Part shown: in pieces, positions 26,212 to 34,582 of the stretch
How positions within the stretch are numbered: the stretch's first letter is position 1
Layout: each line of letters begins with the position of its first letter
Assembly (NCBI GenBank): GCA_944323925.1
Contig: CALUUI010000002.1
Location: forward strand, 1 to 64,000
Length of the DNA: 64,000 bases
DNA from: Candidatus Gastranaerophilales bacterium
GTDB lineage: Bacteria > Cyanobacteriota > Vampirovibrionia > Gastranaerophilales > Gastranaerophilaceae
Direction of reading: 5' to 3'
The notes under the pieces: model-generated
The model's input: only the letters and a program-made list of their open reading frames with translations
Databases searched by the model: none
Told to the model about the DNA's origin: nothing
Program-made: the position numbers and the translations under genes

Positions 26212-26312
26212 TTGAATTTATATATCCGGTATGATATATTGAGTATATACAGATGTTATATACCGTGTGTCGTCAAGAAAGGCCTTAACCTTCTTAAACC
26301 AGATAAAGAAGG
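26212..26312 (+). promoter_or_regulatory. Promoter and leader hairpin of the sigma-factor gene
   Basis: TTGAAT (26212-26217), a 17-bp spacer and TATATT (26235-26240) form a good sigma-70 promoter with +1 near 26247. The 110-base leader contains the stem CCTTCTT (26289-26295) with AAGAAGG (26306-26312). No T run follows, so it may act on translation or mRNA stability. Confidence 0.6.
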
Positions 26313-26358
26313 CTCTTATAGGGCTTAGTTTGTAATGAAAAAATAGGAGTTTAATATT

Positions 26359-27309
26359 ATGACAAATCATTTCCCCCACAAAACACAAAACAACAGAAAC
26401 GAACAAAAATTCAGAATCGAAAATTTCAGAAAAGACGAAGGCTACTCAACAGTTCCTTACGAAAACAGAGGCTTTAATGTAGTTTTATCCGAAAGCGAGT
26501 TTGCAAAATACATCAAAAAAGTGTATTCATACAAATCTTTAAGTGCAAAAGAGGAAGCAGAAGTTACTGCGAGAATAAAAGCAGGAGATAAAGAGGCAAA
26601 AAAGATTTTAGTAAACGCCAATTTAAAACTTGTGTTTACTATTGCAAAGAAAAGCATTCATATAGCAAAAATTCCTTATGTAGATTTAATCCAAGAAGGG
26701 AATTTAGGATTAATGGTAGCTGTAGAGAAATTCAATCCAGACTTAGGCTACAGATTTGCGACTTATGCGGGCTGGTGGATAAAACAAGCTATGTTCAAAG
26801 CAATTTCAGAGCAAGCATACTGTATGAAAATTCCTGTATATGTACAAGAAACCTTATCAAAATATTCCAGAATAAAAGCTGAAATGGAGCGTGCTTATGA
26901 CTGTCAGGTTAAAACAGAGGATGTAGCAAAAAAAATGAACATTGAGCCTGAAAAGATTGTTTCATATCTTTCTGCATACAATGTAAGTTTATCATTAGAG
27001 GGCAGTTTTGACGGAAAAGACGGAAGCGAAATGAGTCTTAGCGAAATACTAAGTGACGAAAACAGCAATCTTGAAAACAATATTGAGTACGAAAGATTAA
27101 AACACGATTTAAAGGTTGTAATTTCAACATTGAAGGAACGTGAACAAGACGTATTAAGAATGAGATTTGGGCTTGAAAATCACGCAAGAAAGACCTTAGA
27201 AGAAATCGGAAACTTGTTTGGCGTAACAAAAGAGTGTATAAGACAAACAGAAGCAAGAGCATTAAACAAGATGAGAAATTGCGGATTACTTAACTGCTAC
27301 GCAGACTAA
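26359..27309 (+). CDS. Group 2-type RNA polymerase sigma-70 factor, 316 aa
   Basis: Regions 1.2 to 4.2 are present. Region 2 has NLKLVFTIAKK, DLIQEGNLGLMVAVEKFNP and RFATYAGWWIKQAMFKAI (2.3-2.4, promoter melting and -10 reading). Region 3 follows, and region 4 has LKEREQDVLRMRFGL and TLEEIGNLFGVTKECIRQTEARAL (-35 reading). Region 1.1 is missing and the first 45 residues are Asn/Gln/Lys-rich. The W-W pair and length suit a non-essential RpoD paralogue used for stress or adaptation, not the primary factor. It is monocistronic, with its own promoter, AGGAG site and terminator. Confidence 0.88.
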   Translation: MTNHFPHKTQNNRNEQKFRIENFRKDEGYSTVPYENRGFNVVLSESEFAKYIKKVYSYKSLSAKEEAEVTARIKAGDKEAKKILVNANLKLVFTIAKKSIHIAKIPYVDLIQEGNLGLMVAVEKFNPDLGYRFATYAGWWIKQAMFKAISEQAYCMKIPVYVQETLSKYSRIKAEMERAYDCQVKTEDVAKKMNIEPEKIVSYLSAYNVSLSLEGSFDGKDGSEMSLSEILSDENSNLENNIEYERLKHDLKVVISTLKEREQDVLRMRFGLENHARKTLEEIGNLFGVTKECIRQTEARALNKMRNCGLLNCYAD

Positions 27310-27337
27310 TAAGGAGAGAAGCCAAAACTTATAAACG

Positions 27338-27373
27338 ACTCAAGGTTCGGTTATATACGACCTTGAGTTTTTA
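27338..27373 (+). terminator. Terminator of the sigma-factor gene
   Basis: A 9-bp stem ACTCAAGGT/ACCTTGAGT (27338-27346 with 27360-27368) with a 13-base loop is followed by five Ts, 28 bp after the stop codon. Confidence 0.85.
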
Positions 27374-27402
27374 TTTCTCATTCACACATAATAAATGATT
27401 TA

Positions 27403-27411
27403 TGCTAAAAT
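27403..27411 (+). promoter_or_regulatory. Leaderless extended -10 promoter of nth
   Basis: TGC-TAAAAT (27403-27411) is an extended -10. Six bases later is the ATG at 27418, so +1 is the start codon. A TTCACA at 27381-27386 is a possible but distant (19 bp) -35. Confidence 0.6.
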
Positions 27412-27417
27412 CCGATT

Positions 27418-28068
27418 ATGGGAAAAATTGAAATAGATAAAATAATATCAGCGCTAAAACAGGCAAAGCAACCACAGAGTGATTTTGTAAAACTTATGTC
27501 AGGCTTTAAGGATCCGTATCTTGTATTAATTGCTTGTATTTTGAGTTTAAGAACGAATGATAAGACAACCTATCCCGCAACACTAAGAATGCTTGAAATC
27601 GGTCGAACACCAAAAGACTTTGCAAATTGTTCTGAGGAGAAACTTGCAAAAGCTATTTATCCTGTAGGATTTTATGCAAACAAAGCTAAACAAATTATAG
27701 AGCTTTCAAAAACAATATATGAAGAAATGGATTCAAAAGTACCTGACGAGATTGACGAGCTTGTAAAATTTAAGGGAGTCGGAAGAAAGACAGCAAATCT
27801 TGTTTTAGCACTTGGCTTCAATAAACCTGCAATTTGTGTTGATGTCCATGTTCATAGGATATGTAACAGACTTGGGTATATAAAAACCAAGACCCCTGAA
27901 GAAACAGAATTTGCTTTAAGAAAAATCTTACCGATTAATTATTGGCTTGATATAAACACCATACTTGTTACACACGGTCAAAATATTTGTAAACCTATTA
28001 ATCCTAATTGTTCTAATTGTCCTATATCAGAGTATTGTAAAAAAGTAAATGTAAAAACAAAAAATTAA
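27418..28068 (+). CDS. nth: Endonuclease III (DNA glycosylase/AP lyase)
   Basis: Nth removes oxidised pyrimidines from DNA and cuts the abasic site. The helix-hairpin-helix is LVKFKGVGRKTANLVLALGF, with the catalytic Lys in GRKTAN. The catalytic Asp is in AICVDVHVHRICNRLGY. The [4Fe-4S] loop is C-x6-C-x2-C-x5-C in ICKPINPNCSNCPISEYC. At 216 residues it is normal length. It has no ribosome site, fitting leaderless translation. Confidence 0.95.
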   Translation: MGKIEIDKIISALKQAKQPQSDFVKLMSGFKDPYLVLIACILSLRTNDKTTYPATLRMLEIGRTPKDFANCSEEKLAKAIYPVGFYANKAKQIIELSKTIYEEMDSKVPDEIDELVKFKGVGRKTANLVLALGFNKPAICVDVHVHRICNRLGYIKTKTPEETEFALRKILPINYWLDINTILVTHGQNICKPINPNCSNCPISEYCKKVNVKTKN

Positions 28069-28214
28069 AATCTTGCCGTTTAAACCCCTATAAATACATG
28101 ACTTTAGGAAATATATCATTAAAACATGGGTATACATCTCATACTTATGTATGATTTTTGTAGCAAAAATAGAAGAAACAAAATTAAATTCCGATAAAAT
28201 ATAAGGAAGGATGG

Positions 28215-29903
28215 TTGATTTTGTTAAATACGTTAAACACAGTTAGACAGCGCCCATATTTGAATAACCAAAACGGATTAAAGAAGTCCGAAGATGGTGA
28301 TAGCAATCACCGTCCTGAGAATGGTGCTCACGGTCAGCAACAAAATCACAATCAAGATGACAATGTAGTAGTCAGAGGTAGAGCAAGCCAATATGCGCCG
28401 CAGCAGCTGAACGGCAGATATCAGGGTTCTCAAGCCGGCAGAAGTGCATATCCTATAGGCTATACGCCATACCAACGTCCAAACTATCCTTCTGCAAACG
28501 CACAGAGAATGTCTGCTCCTCAACAGCATCAAATGGCAGGAAGATTTACTCCTGTTAATAACAACGTCCAACAACCCGCACCACAAGCTCAAAAAAGAAG
28601 CAACAGAGTTAATATTTCTCAGATTTTGAGAGATTTTAGAAACACGATAAAAGCAATTGCTACACCACCTGATTTGGAAGAACAAGCAGAAGAATATTTG
28701 AAACTTGTTGAAATGCATGTTAAACGACCAAATCCTAATGTACCAATTGTTCAAAATAATTTAAGAAGTGCAGCTCAAATACTGGACAGATATATAACAG
28801 AAACTCTTAAAAAAGAGTCAAAAGTTGTTCAGAATTGGCTTGAAGCATTATTTTTACAACAAATTAATTATAGCTACAATGAAGATGAAGTTAACGAATC
28901 ATTTTTAGTAAGATTTCCACAAAATCAACCCAAACCACAACCAAAACAACAAACCCCACAGCAGGCTGAATCGGTACACGAACCGATTGAAGCCGCATTG
29001 GACGAAAATGTACCAATCGGTGATTATGAACCGATAGGAATAGCTCCGGAAGAAACCCAAGAAATAGATTTATTTGACACAAGTGATACTGTAGAAGAAA
29101 GTATACAGAAAACTTTTGTCAAAAAGCCTCATATAACAGTTATACCTCAAGACACGAGATTAAAATCTCTATTTATTGAAGCAAAAAAACACGCATATGA
29201 GGATAACCCCAAAAGGGCTATGCAAATCTTTAAAGAAGCATTTTATCGTGCAGAGGAATTAAAAGATTACGAAACGCAATCGAGAATTTGTCTTGAAGTT
29301 GGAAAAATCTACGATGATAACGATTTTTATGCTCAAGCTCTTAACAGTTACAGAAACTCTCTTAACTACACAACAGATAACGAAGTAAGAACACAAGCAC
29401 ACTTATCAATGGCAAAAATATATGATGATGTTAATCAAGTAGAACCTGCAATTGACCACTACTTAGTATCTGTTTCATACGCAGGAGAAACTGATGATGT
29501 TGTAACTCAATCAACAACACTTGCTAAAATAGGGAATTTATTAACTGATAAATATGATAAACAATGCTTTGAATTTTATGAAGAAGCAAAAGAAGTAATT
29601 GCTTCAACAAATGATTCAAAAACAAAAGGATTTATCTCAAGTTCAACTGCTGATGCATATTCACATTTCAATTTTGCAGACACAGCTCTTAAGTACTACG
29701 CAGAAGCGGTTAACAACTACACAAAAGCAGGCGAATACGAAGAACTTGCCCAAAACTACAAATCCGCAGCAAAATTGATGATGGAATTTAAAAATAAATC
29801 AAAATCATCACAACTTTTAAAGAAAGCTCTTACCTACGCATATAAAGCTGAAAACGAAGATTTAATCAACGAAATAACAATCATGTTTGCAGCTATTGAA
29901 TAG
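28215..29903 (+). CDS. TPR-repeat protein with disordered Gln/Asn/Pro-rich N-terminus, 562 aa
   Basis: Residues 1-130 are low complexity (Gln, Asn, Pro, Tyr) and probably disordered. A short conserved-looking helical block (RVNISQILRDFRNTIKAIATPPDLEEQAEEYLKLVE, about 135-170) follows, then an acidic linker. From about 320 on are at least five tetratricopeptide repeats, for example RICLEVGKIYDDNDFYAQALNSY. TPRs bind partner proteins; the role is unknown. The start is TTG 28215 (or TTG 28221) after a GGAAGG site; the ATG at 28211 leads to an early stop. It overlaps the nudix gene tail-to-tail by 11 bp. Confidence 0.75.
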   Translation: MILLNTLNTVRQRPYLNNQNGLKKSEDGDSNHRPENGAHGQQQNHNQDDNVVVRGRASQYAPQQLNGRYQGSQAGRSAYPIGYTPYQRPNYPSANAQRMSAPQQHQMAGRFTPVNNNVQQPAPQAQKRSNRVNISQILRDFRNTIKAIATPPDLEEQAEEYLKLVEMHVKRPNPNVPIVQNNLRSAAQILDRYITETLKKESKVVQNWLEALFLQQINYSYNEDEVNESFLVRFPQNQPKPQPKQQTPQQAESVHEPIEAALDENVPIGDYEPIGIAPEETQEIDLFDTSDTVEESIQKTFVKKPHITVIPQDTRLKSLFIEAKKHAYEDNPKRAMQIFKEAFYRAEELKDYETQSRICLEVGKIYDDNDFYAQALNSYRNSLNYTTDNEVRTQAHLSMAKIYDDVNQVEPAIDHYLVSVSYAGETDDVVTQSTTLAKIGNLLTDKYDKQCFEFYEEAKEVIASTNDSKTKGFISSSTADAYSHFNFADTALKYYAEAVNNYTKAGEYEELAQNYKSAAKLMMEFKNKSKSSQLLKKALTYAYKAENEDLINEITIMFAAIE

Positions 29904-30477
29904 GCGTAAGATTTTTTAAGAAAAATAACGCCGCCAGAGTTTGACCTGAAATAGAATTACCTTTTTCTTGTTCAGAGTTTAAGAAATTAAGAATATCTTT
30001 AAACTCAATAAGCATTCTCTCAACTAGGATTCCACCATCAGAAACCGGTTCTTGAACAGGTAATGGATTAGATATCTTTGCAATAGCAATTGTTGATACC
30101 TCAGAAGTACAACCTGATGAGCTTGAAACATTTTTTGCAACTATTTCAATACTATCAGCTACAAGCCCTGTTTCTTCAAGCAACTCTGCTTTTATTGCAT
30201 CAGTAACACTTTCTCCAATACGCTCATCACCTACAAGCCCTGCAGGGAGTCCTATGTTATACTTGCTCCTTCTTTCCGCATACAAAGGCGGACGAAGCTC
30301 GCGGATAAATAGAACATAGTCCTTATTATCTTTTTTTATCCAAGGCAAAATTATAACAATATCACTTGCATTTGGGCGATGAGCATACACCCATTCTTTT
30401 CCCATTGGAGATTTTGCCGATTTTAATTGTAAAAACTTAGTATCGTATAATACTTTTTTTCCGTAATCTTCAGGCAT
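29893..30477 (-). CDS. NUDIX hydrolase (ADP-sugar pyrophosphatase-like), 194 aa
   Basis: The Nudix box is GLVGDERIGESVTDAIKAELLEETGL (about 76-101), with the E-x-x-E-E metal ligands. GLPAGLV just before it is a variant of the LPAG signature seen in ADP-ribose pyrophosphatases, and SSSGCTSEVSTIAIAK continues the fold. It probably hydrolyses a nucleoside-diphosphate derivative such as ADP-ribose. It follows asd by 14 bp, with a GGAG site inside the gap, so it belongs to the dapB-asd transcript. Confidence 0.85.
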   Translation of the reverse strand: MPEDYGKKVLYDTKFLQLKSAKSPMGKEWVYAHRPNASDIVIILPWIKKDNKDYVLFIRELRPPLYAERRSKYNIGLPAGLVGDERIGESVTDAIKAELLEETGLVADSIEIVAKNVSSSSGCTSEVSTIAIAKISNPLPVQEPVSDGGILVERMLIEFKDILNFLNSEQEKGNSISGQTLAALFFLKNLTPIQ

Positions 30478-30491
30478 GCCAGCTCCAATAC

Positions 30492-31520
30492 TTATCTGTT
30501 TTTACCCCACAAGCCCATTTCAATAACCTTGTTACATATTCTCACAGTATTAAGCGCCGCACCAATACGAATATTATCAGCCACACACCACAAAGAAATA
30601 CCGTTATCAAATGCTAAATTCTTTCTTATTCTGCCGACAAATACAGGGTCAACGCCACTTGCATCATAAGTTGTAGGATACTCAAAGTTATCAGGATTAT
30701 CAATAACAGTAACACCAAAACTAGATTTTAATATATCCCTAACCTCATCAGGTGTAACTGCTTTTTCAAACTCAATATCAACAGCCTCTGAATGCCCGTT
30801 ATAAACAGGAACTCTTGCTGCTGTACAAGATATAGGTAAATCAGCAGGCAAATGAAGTATTTTCTTTGTTTCATTTGATACTTTCATTTCCTCTTTTGTA
30901 TAGCCGTTTTCACAGAATACATCAATTTGGGGGATTACATTGAAAGCTATTGGCTTTTTAAAACATTTGTTTTCAAATTCTTCACCCGCTAATTTTGCCT
31001 TTGTATTTTCAGTAAGCTCATTGATTGCAGCAAGCCCTGCACCGCTAACAGCTTGATAAGTCGATACAATTAATCTTTTTATACCAAATTTGTCATGAAG
31101 CGGTTTTAAAACCAACATTAATTGAGAAGTTGAACAATTAGGATTTGCGATAATACCTTTATGCAACCTTAAATCCTCATCATTAACATTTGCAATAACA
31201 AGCGGAACATCCTTTTCCATACGGAACGCACTTGAATTATCAATAATTAATCCGCCACGCTTTACAATCTCAGGCGCAAACTTCTTACTTGTAGAACCAC
31301 CCGCAGAAGCCATTACTATATCTACATTATCAAAAACTTCAGGTGTCGCTTCTTCAACCGTATAAGTCTTTCCTTTAAATTCTATTTTCTTCCCTGCACT
31401 TTTTGCTGAAGATAAAAACTTAATTTCATTAAACTGAACATCAAGTTCCTCTGCTATCTTTAGAATTTCTCTCCCAACTACTCCCGTTGCACCTAATACT
31501 GCAATATTTGGTTTCTGCAT
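30492..31520 (-). CDS. asd: Aspartate-semialdehyde dehydrogenase
   Basis: Asd reduces aspartyl phosphate with NADPH in the lysine/threonine/diaminopimelate pathway. The Rossmann start is LGATGVVGREIL, followed by SSAKSAGKKIEFKGK and ASAGGSTSKKFAPEIVKRG. The catalytic Cys is in ANPNCSTSQLMLVL, and the substrate region is GHSEAVDIEFEK. At 342 residues it fits the bacterial type. AAAGGAAA precedes the ATG. It lies 26 bp after dapB on the same strand, a natural pair in diaminopimelate supply. Confidence 0.96.
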   Translation of the reverse strand: MQKPNIAVLGATGVVGREILKIAEELDVQFNEIKFLSSAKSAGKKIEFKGKTYTVEEATPEVFDNVDIVMASAGGSTSKKFAPEIVKRGGLIIDNSSAFRMEKDVPLVIANVNDEDLRLHKGIIANPNCSTSQLMLVLKPLHDKFGIKRLIVSTYQAVSGAGLAAINELTENTKAKLAGEEFENKCFKKPIAFNVIPQIDVFCENGYTKEEMKVSNETKKILHLPADLPISCTAARVPVYNGHSEAVDIEFEKAVTPDEVRDILKSSFGVTVIDNPDNFEYPTTYDASGVDPVFVGRIRKNLAFDNGISLWCVADNIRIGAALNTVRICNKVIEMGLWGKNR

Positions 31521-31546
31521 TATATTTCCTTTCTATTCCTGTTAAA

Positions 31547-32293
31547 TTACATTATTTTTTCAAGCCCATATATAAATTCATTGTTCTTACTTACATGATT
31601 AATAGCAAGCAAAACTCCTTTCATATAACATTCTCTGTTCATAGAATCATGTCTGAGTTTGAATATCTGACCTTCTTCTCCGAATATAACCTCTTGTGAA
31701 GCAATATACCCGGGCATTCTGACAGAATGTATATGAATATTAGAATAAGAACTTCCGCCCCTTGCCCCATCAATCGTTTCAACTTCAGGACAATTATTTA
31801 AAGTGAAATCTTTTTTAACTTCTGACATCATTAATGCTGTCTTTATAGCCGTGCCAGAAGGCGCATCTTTCTTTTGGTTATGATGCATTTCTATAATTTC
31901 AGCATTATCAAAATATTCTGCAGCCTTTTTTGCAAACATCATCATCAAAACTGCACCTGTAGAAAAGTTTGGCGCAATAAGACAAGCCGTATTGTTAGAT
32001 TTTGTTAACTCCTCTAACTCCTTAATTTCTTCATCTTTTAGTCCTGTAGTACCAATAACAGGTTTAATTCCATTATTCAAACAAAATTTAGCATTTTCAA
32101 AAATAGATTTAGGCTGCGTAAAGTCAACCAAAACATCTATCTTGCAAGCCTCTAAAGCCTCTTTAATAGAGGAATAATCCCCACCGTTGATGTCAATTTT
32201 AGCAACGAGATTCATTTCAGGCGAATTACTAACAGCCTTAACGACTTCTTTGCCCATTTTCCCTTGTGATCCGCAAACCGCTACATTAATCAT
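31547..32293 (-). CDS. dapB: 4-hydroxy-tetrahydrodipicolinate reductase
   Basis: DapB makes tetrahydrodipicolinate for lysine and peptidoglycan. The NAD(P)-binding N-terminus is VAVCGSQGKMGKEVV. EMHHNQKKDAPSGTAIKTALM holds the catalytic His pair and Lys, and IHIHSVRMPGYIASQEVIFG and the C-terminal dimer region follow. It has 248 residues, standard for the family. A GGAG site is 9 bp before the ATG. It heads the dapB-asd-nudix transcript; dapA is not in the window. Confidence 0.96.
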   Translation of the reverse strand: MINVAVCGSQGKMGKEVVKAVSNSPEMNLVAKIDINGGDYSSIKEALEACKIDVLVDFTQPKSIFENAKFCLNNGIKPVIGTTGLKDEEIKELEELTKSNNTACLIAPNFSTGAVLMMMFAKKAAEYFDNAEIIEMHHNQKKDAPSGTAIKTALMMSEVKKDFTLNNCPEVETIDGARGGSSYSNIHIHSVRMPGYIASQEVIFGEEGQIFKLRHDSMNRECYMKGVLLAINHVSKNNEFIYGLEKIM

Positions 32294-32377
32294 AAAAATA
32301 TCTCCGTTTTTAAAGAATATTATACACAGGAATAATTAATATACAACGCTACGATAAAAAATCCTAAACAAAAGGAA

Positions 32378-32399
32378 AGTCTTGCAAGTGTGCAAGACT
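32378..32399 (-). terminator. Hairpin in the 305-bp gap before dapB
   Basis: AGTCTTGCA (32378-32386) pairs with TGCAAGACT (32391-32399); the minus strand continues TTTCCTTTTG. It probably ends the transcript of the gene starting at 32934. The rest of 32294-32598 shows no gene, only AT-rich sequence that must hold the dapB promoter. Confidence 0.6.
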
Positions 32400-32598
32400 C
32401 AAAAATATACATTTACCCCACACAATTTATACCATAAAACAGCCCTATTGTCAATACGTCGGATAGAGTAGAAAACTAAGTAATAATAGCAATATAGAGC
32501 ATATTCATTAAAAACGTGGCGGTAAAATAATATCACCATGCCAAAATTTTTCGATAATAAAATCGAATAAAACACCACTAAAAACCAAAATTTTTAAA

Positions 32599-32934
32599 TT
32601 AAAGCTGGGTAGTAGAGAAGTATGCAGCTTCCTCATATGGATTTTCTTCACCATTTTGGACCGCTTGATAATATGCAAATTCAAATAATTTATCAGAATT
32701 CTCTGCAATCTGAGGATTTGCAATAAGTGCATCCAAATCATTTTTCATAGTATCACGCTCAACAGAAACCATTGAACGTCCAAGAACTTCAGCATGTGGA
32801 TTGGAGAAGTCATTAATCTTATCTTCTTCCGATTTGCATTCAGGGCAAGGTTTGTTCACATCAGCAGATTTTGGCTGAATATTTTTGCCAATTGGACTAA
32901 AATTATTCAAATTTGTTCCATTTAATTCACTCAT
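32599..32934 (-). CDS. Hypothetical protein with CPEC motif, 111 aa
   Basis: The family is not recognised. After a short polar start (NLNNFSPIGKNIQPKSADVNK) comes CPEC, a single C-x2-C that could bind metal in a dimer. A helical, acidic domain containing ERDTMKNDLDALIANPQIAENSDKLFEFAYYQAVQ follows. ATG 32934 is chosen because AGAGGTG lies 6 bp upstream; a GTG three codons earlier would overlap that site. A TATAAT box at about 32962-32967 on the minus strand could be its promoter. Confidence 0.6.
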   Translation of the reverse strand: MSELNGTNLNNFSPIGKNIQPKSADVNKPCPECKSEEDKINDFSNPHAEVLGRSMVSVERDTMKNDLDALIANPQIAENSDKLFEFAYYQAVQNGEENPYEEAAYFSTTQL

Positions 32935-33214
32935 GTTTATCACCTCTTTTGCACTAAAGCATTATACATTTTTTTTAGGATATTGACTACCCCCGTTTAT
33001 ATAAACCGAAGATTTATTTTTTTTTGCTATTTTTTGAGCATTTTTCAGCCAATCGTTACAAAAGTTTACAAAAATTAACCTTGTACATTTGCAAAAAGAG
33101 ATGACAAATAAGGGATACAAGACTTATAACTTAAAATTTCATTTATATACAGAAGAAGAATAGCAAAAAAAAATATTTAGTGATTTAATATAAACAAGAA
33201 CTAATGGTAAAAAT

Positions 33215-34582
33215 ATGTTAGCTGTAAATCCTATTGGCGTAAAAACTTTAAGTATTTTGCAAAAAGCAAAAATTGATAAACAAAAAACAGAATTTCTTTC
33301 CCTAAAAACGGAAGGAGATAAATTTACGTTTTCAAAAAAGAATACAACTAGCCAACCCGCCTTTCGAGGTAGTCCTTGGCAATTACCATATTACGAAATG
33401 AAAATTCCGGAATGGGGCGAATTAACAGCGAAAGAAGGAATAAAGATTTTTGAGAATTTCAAGGTTGGTAATTATCTTGATATAGGTGGTGAATATCATC
33501 GACGATTTTATGATGCAGAGATAAGAAAAAATAATTTAAGTTTTTTAGATAGAATAACCTCGATTGAAGAACAAAAAAAATTCATCAATCACTATAAGGA
33601 AGTGACCGGATTTCCAAACCTAACTGAGGTATCGGAGCGAATAAAAATAGAATTTGTAAAAGCACTAATAAAAGGCTCACAAGAATTAAATGAGCAGTAT
33701 GGGAAGGGTGAAAATTATTATGATGTAGTCCAAGCAGGATATGACGGAGTATGTTCTGTGGGCAGACATAAGGCCTTACCTGGAAGCGACTTAGACAAAG
33801 CCTATGTAATAATAAAGGGTCATGGAGACGGTGATGTAAAAGATAAAAGAGATGTTGACTTGTTTAAAAGTGAAATATGGTATGGTACTGATCAAAGAAT
33901 TTTGAGTTACAACCATGATATGGCAGCATTTCCGCAGGTATATACCGAAAGACAATTTACTAAACTACTTAATGCTGCTGATAATAAATGTATCGAATTA
34001 TGGAAGAATAATGGTGATGTAAGGTTTGTAGATGCATTTTTTGCAAACTATTTTGATTATAAATTAGACTTGAGGAAATCCCCTAAATTTACATATTTAA
34101 AACAGTTACAAGACAAATATACTGAAGATTATGTTAAAGCAAATCAATTCTACATAGAACTTTGTCAAAGTTTTCCAAACTTCACAAGAGAAAATGTATT
34201 TGATAACCCAACAAAAGAAATAATAAAAAACATTGGATTTGTAATAGAAACAATGCGAGAAGGTCAATATTTTTCAAAATTTGGGAAAATGAACTATTGG
34301 TATCTTAAGCAGAGTCCGACATTCCAACTTGTAAATCTTTCACAATTAAAAGCATTAAAAAACAGAGGAGACCATAAACCCAAAAGATTAGCCAGAGAGA
34401 AGTTGGAAAAAGAATTTGATACTTGGGATACAGAAAAGCAATATCGATTTCTCAAAGCCTTAATAGAATCGGCTTGTGCAAATAACAGTGAGTTTACAAC
34501 TGAGTTTAATGAATATTTTTCACGAGGAGGAAAAGATTTATTTGAACCGCTAATTGAAGCACTAACGAAAGAAGGGAAATGA
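33215..34582 (+). CDS. Nucleotidyltransferase-like protein of unknown family, 455 aa
   Basis: I recognise no named family. An N-terminal 50-residue tail contains PAFRGSPW. Around 175-220 is a pattern reminiscent of the nucleotidyltransferase superfamily: GVCSVGRHKALPGSDLDKAYVII, with G-S-x-x-D at 190-194, then RDVDLF at 212-217 as a possible third carboxylate. The remaining two thirds are helical. The TGA stop overlaps the start of the next gene (ATGA), so the two are translationally coupled. If it transfers a nucleotide, the coupled PHP protein could remove it; that is a hypothesis only. Confidence 0.5.
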   Translation: MLAVNPIGVKTLSILQKAKIDKQKTEFLSLKTEGDKFTFSKKNTTSQPAFRGSPWQLPYYEMKIPEWGELTAKEGIKIFENFKVGNYLDIGGEYHRRFYDAEIRKNNLSFLDRITSIEEQKKFINHYKEVTGFPNLTEVSERIKIEFVKALIKGSQELNEQYGKGENYYDVVQAGYDGVCSVGRHKALPGSDLDKAYVIIKGHGDGDVKDKRDVDLFKSEIWYGTDQRILSYNHDMAAFPQVYTERQFTKLLNAADNKCIELWKNNGDVRFVDAFFANYFDYKLDLRKSPKFTYLKQLQDKYTEDYVKANQFYIELCQSFPNFTRENVFDNPTKEIIKNIGFVIETMREGQYFSKFGKMNYWYLKQSPTFQLVNLSQLKALKNRGDHKPKRLAREKLEKEFDTWDTEKQYRFLKALIESACANNSEFTTEFNEYFSRGGKDLFEPLIEALTKEGK

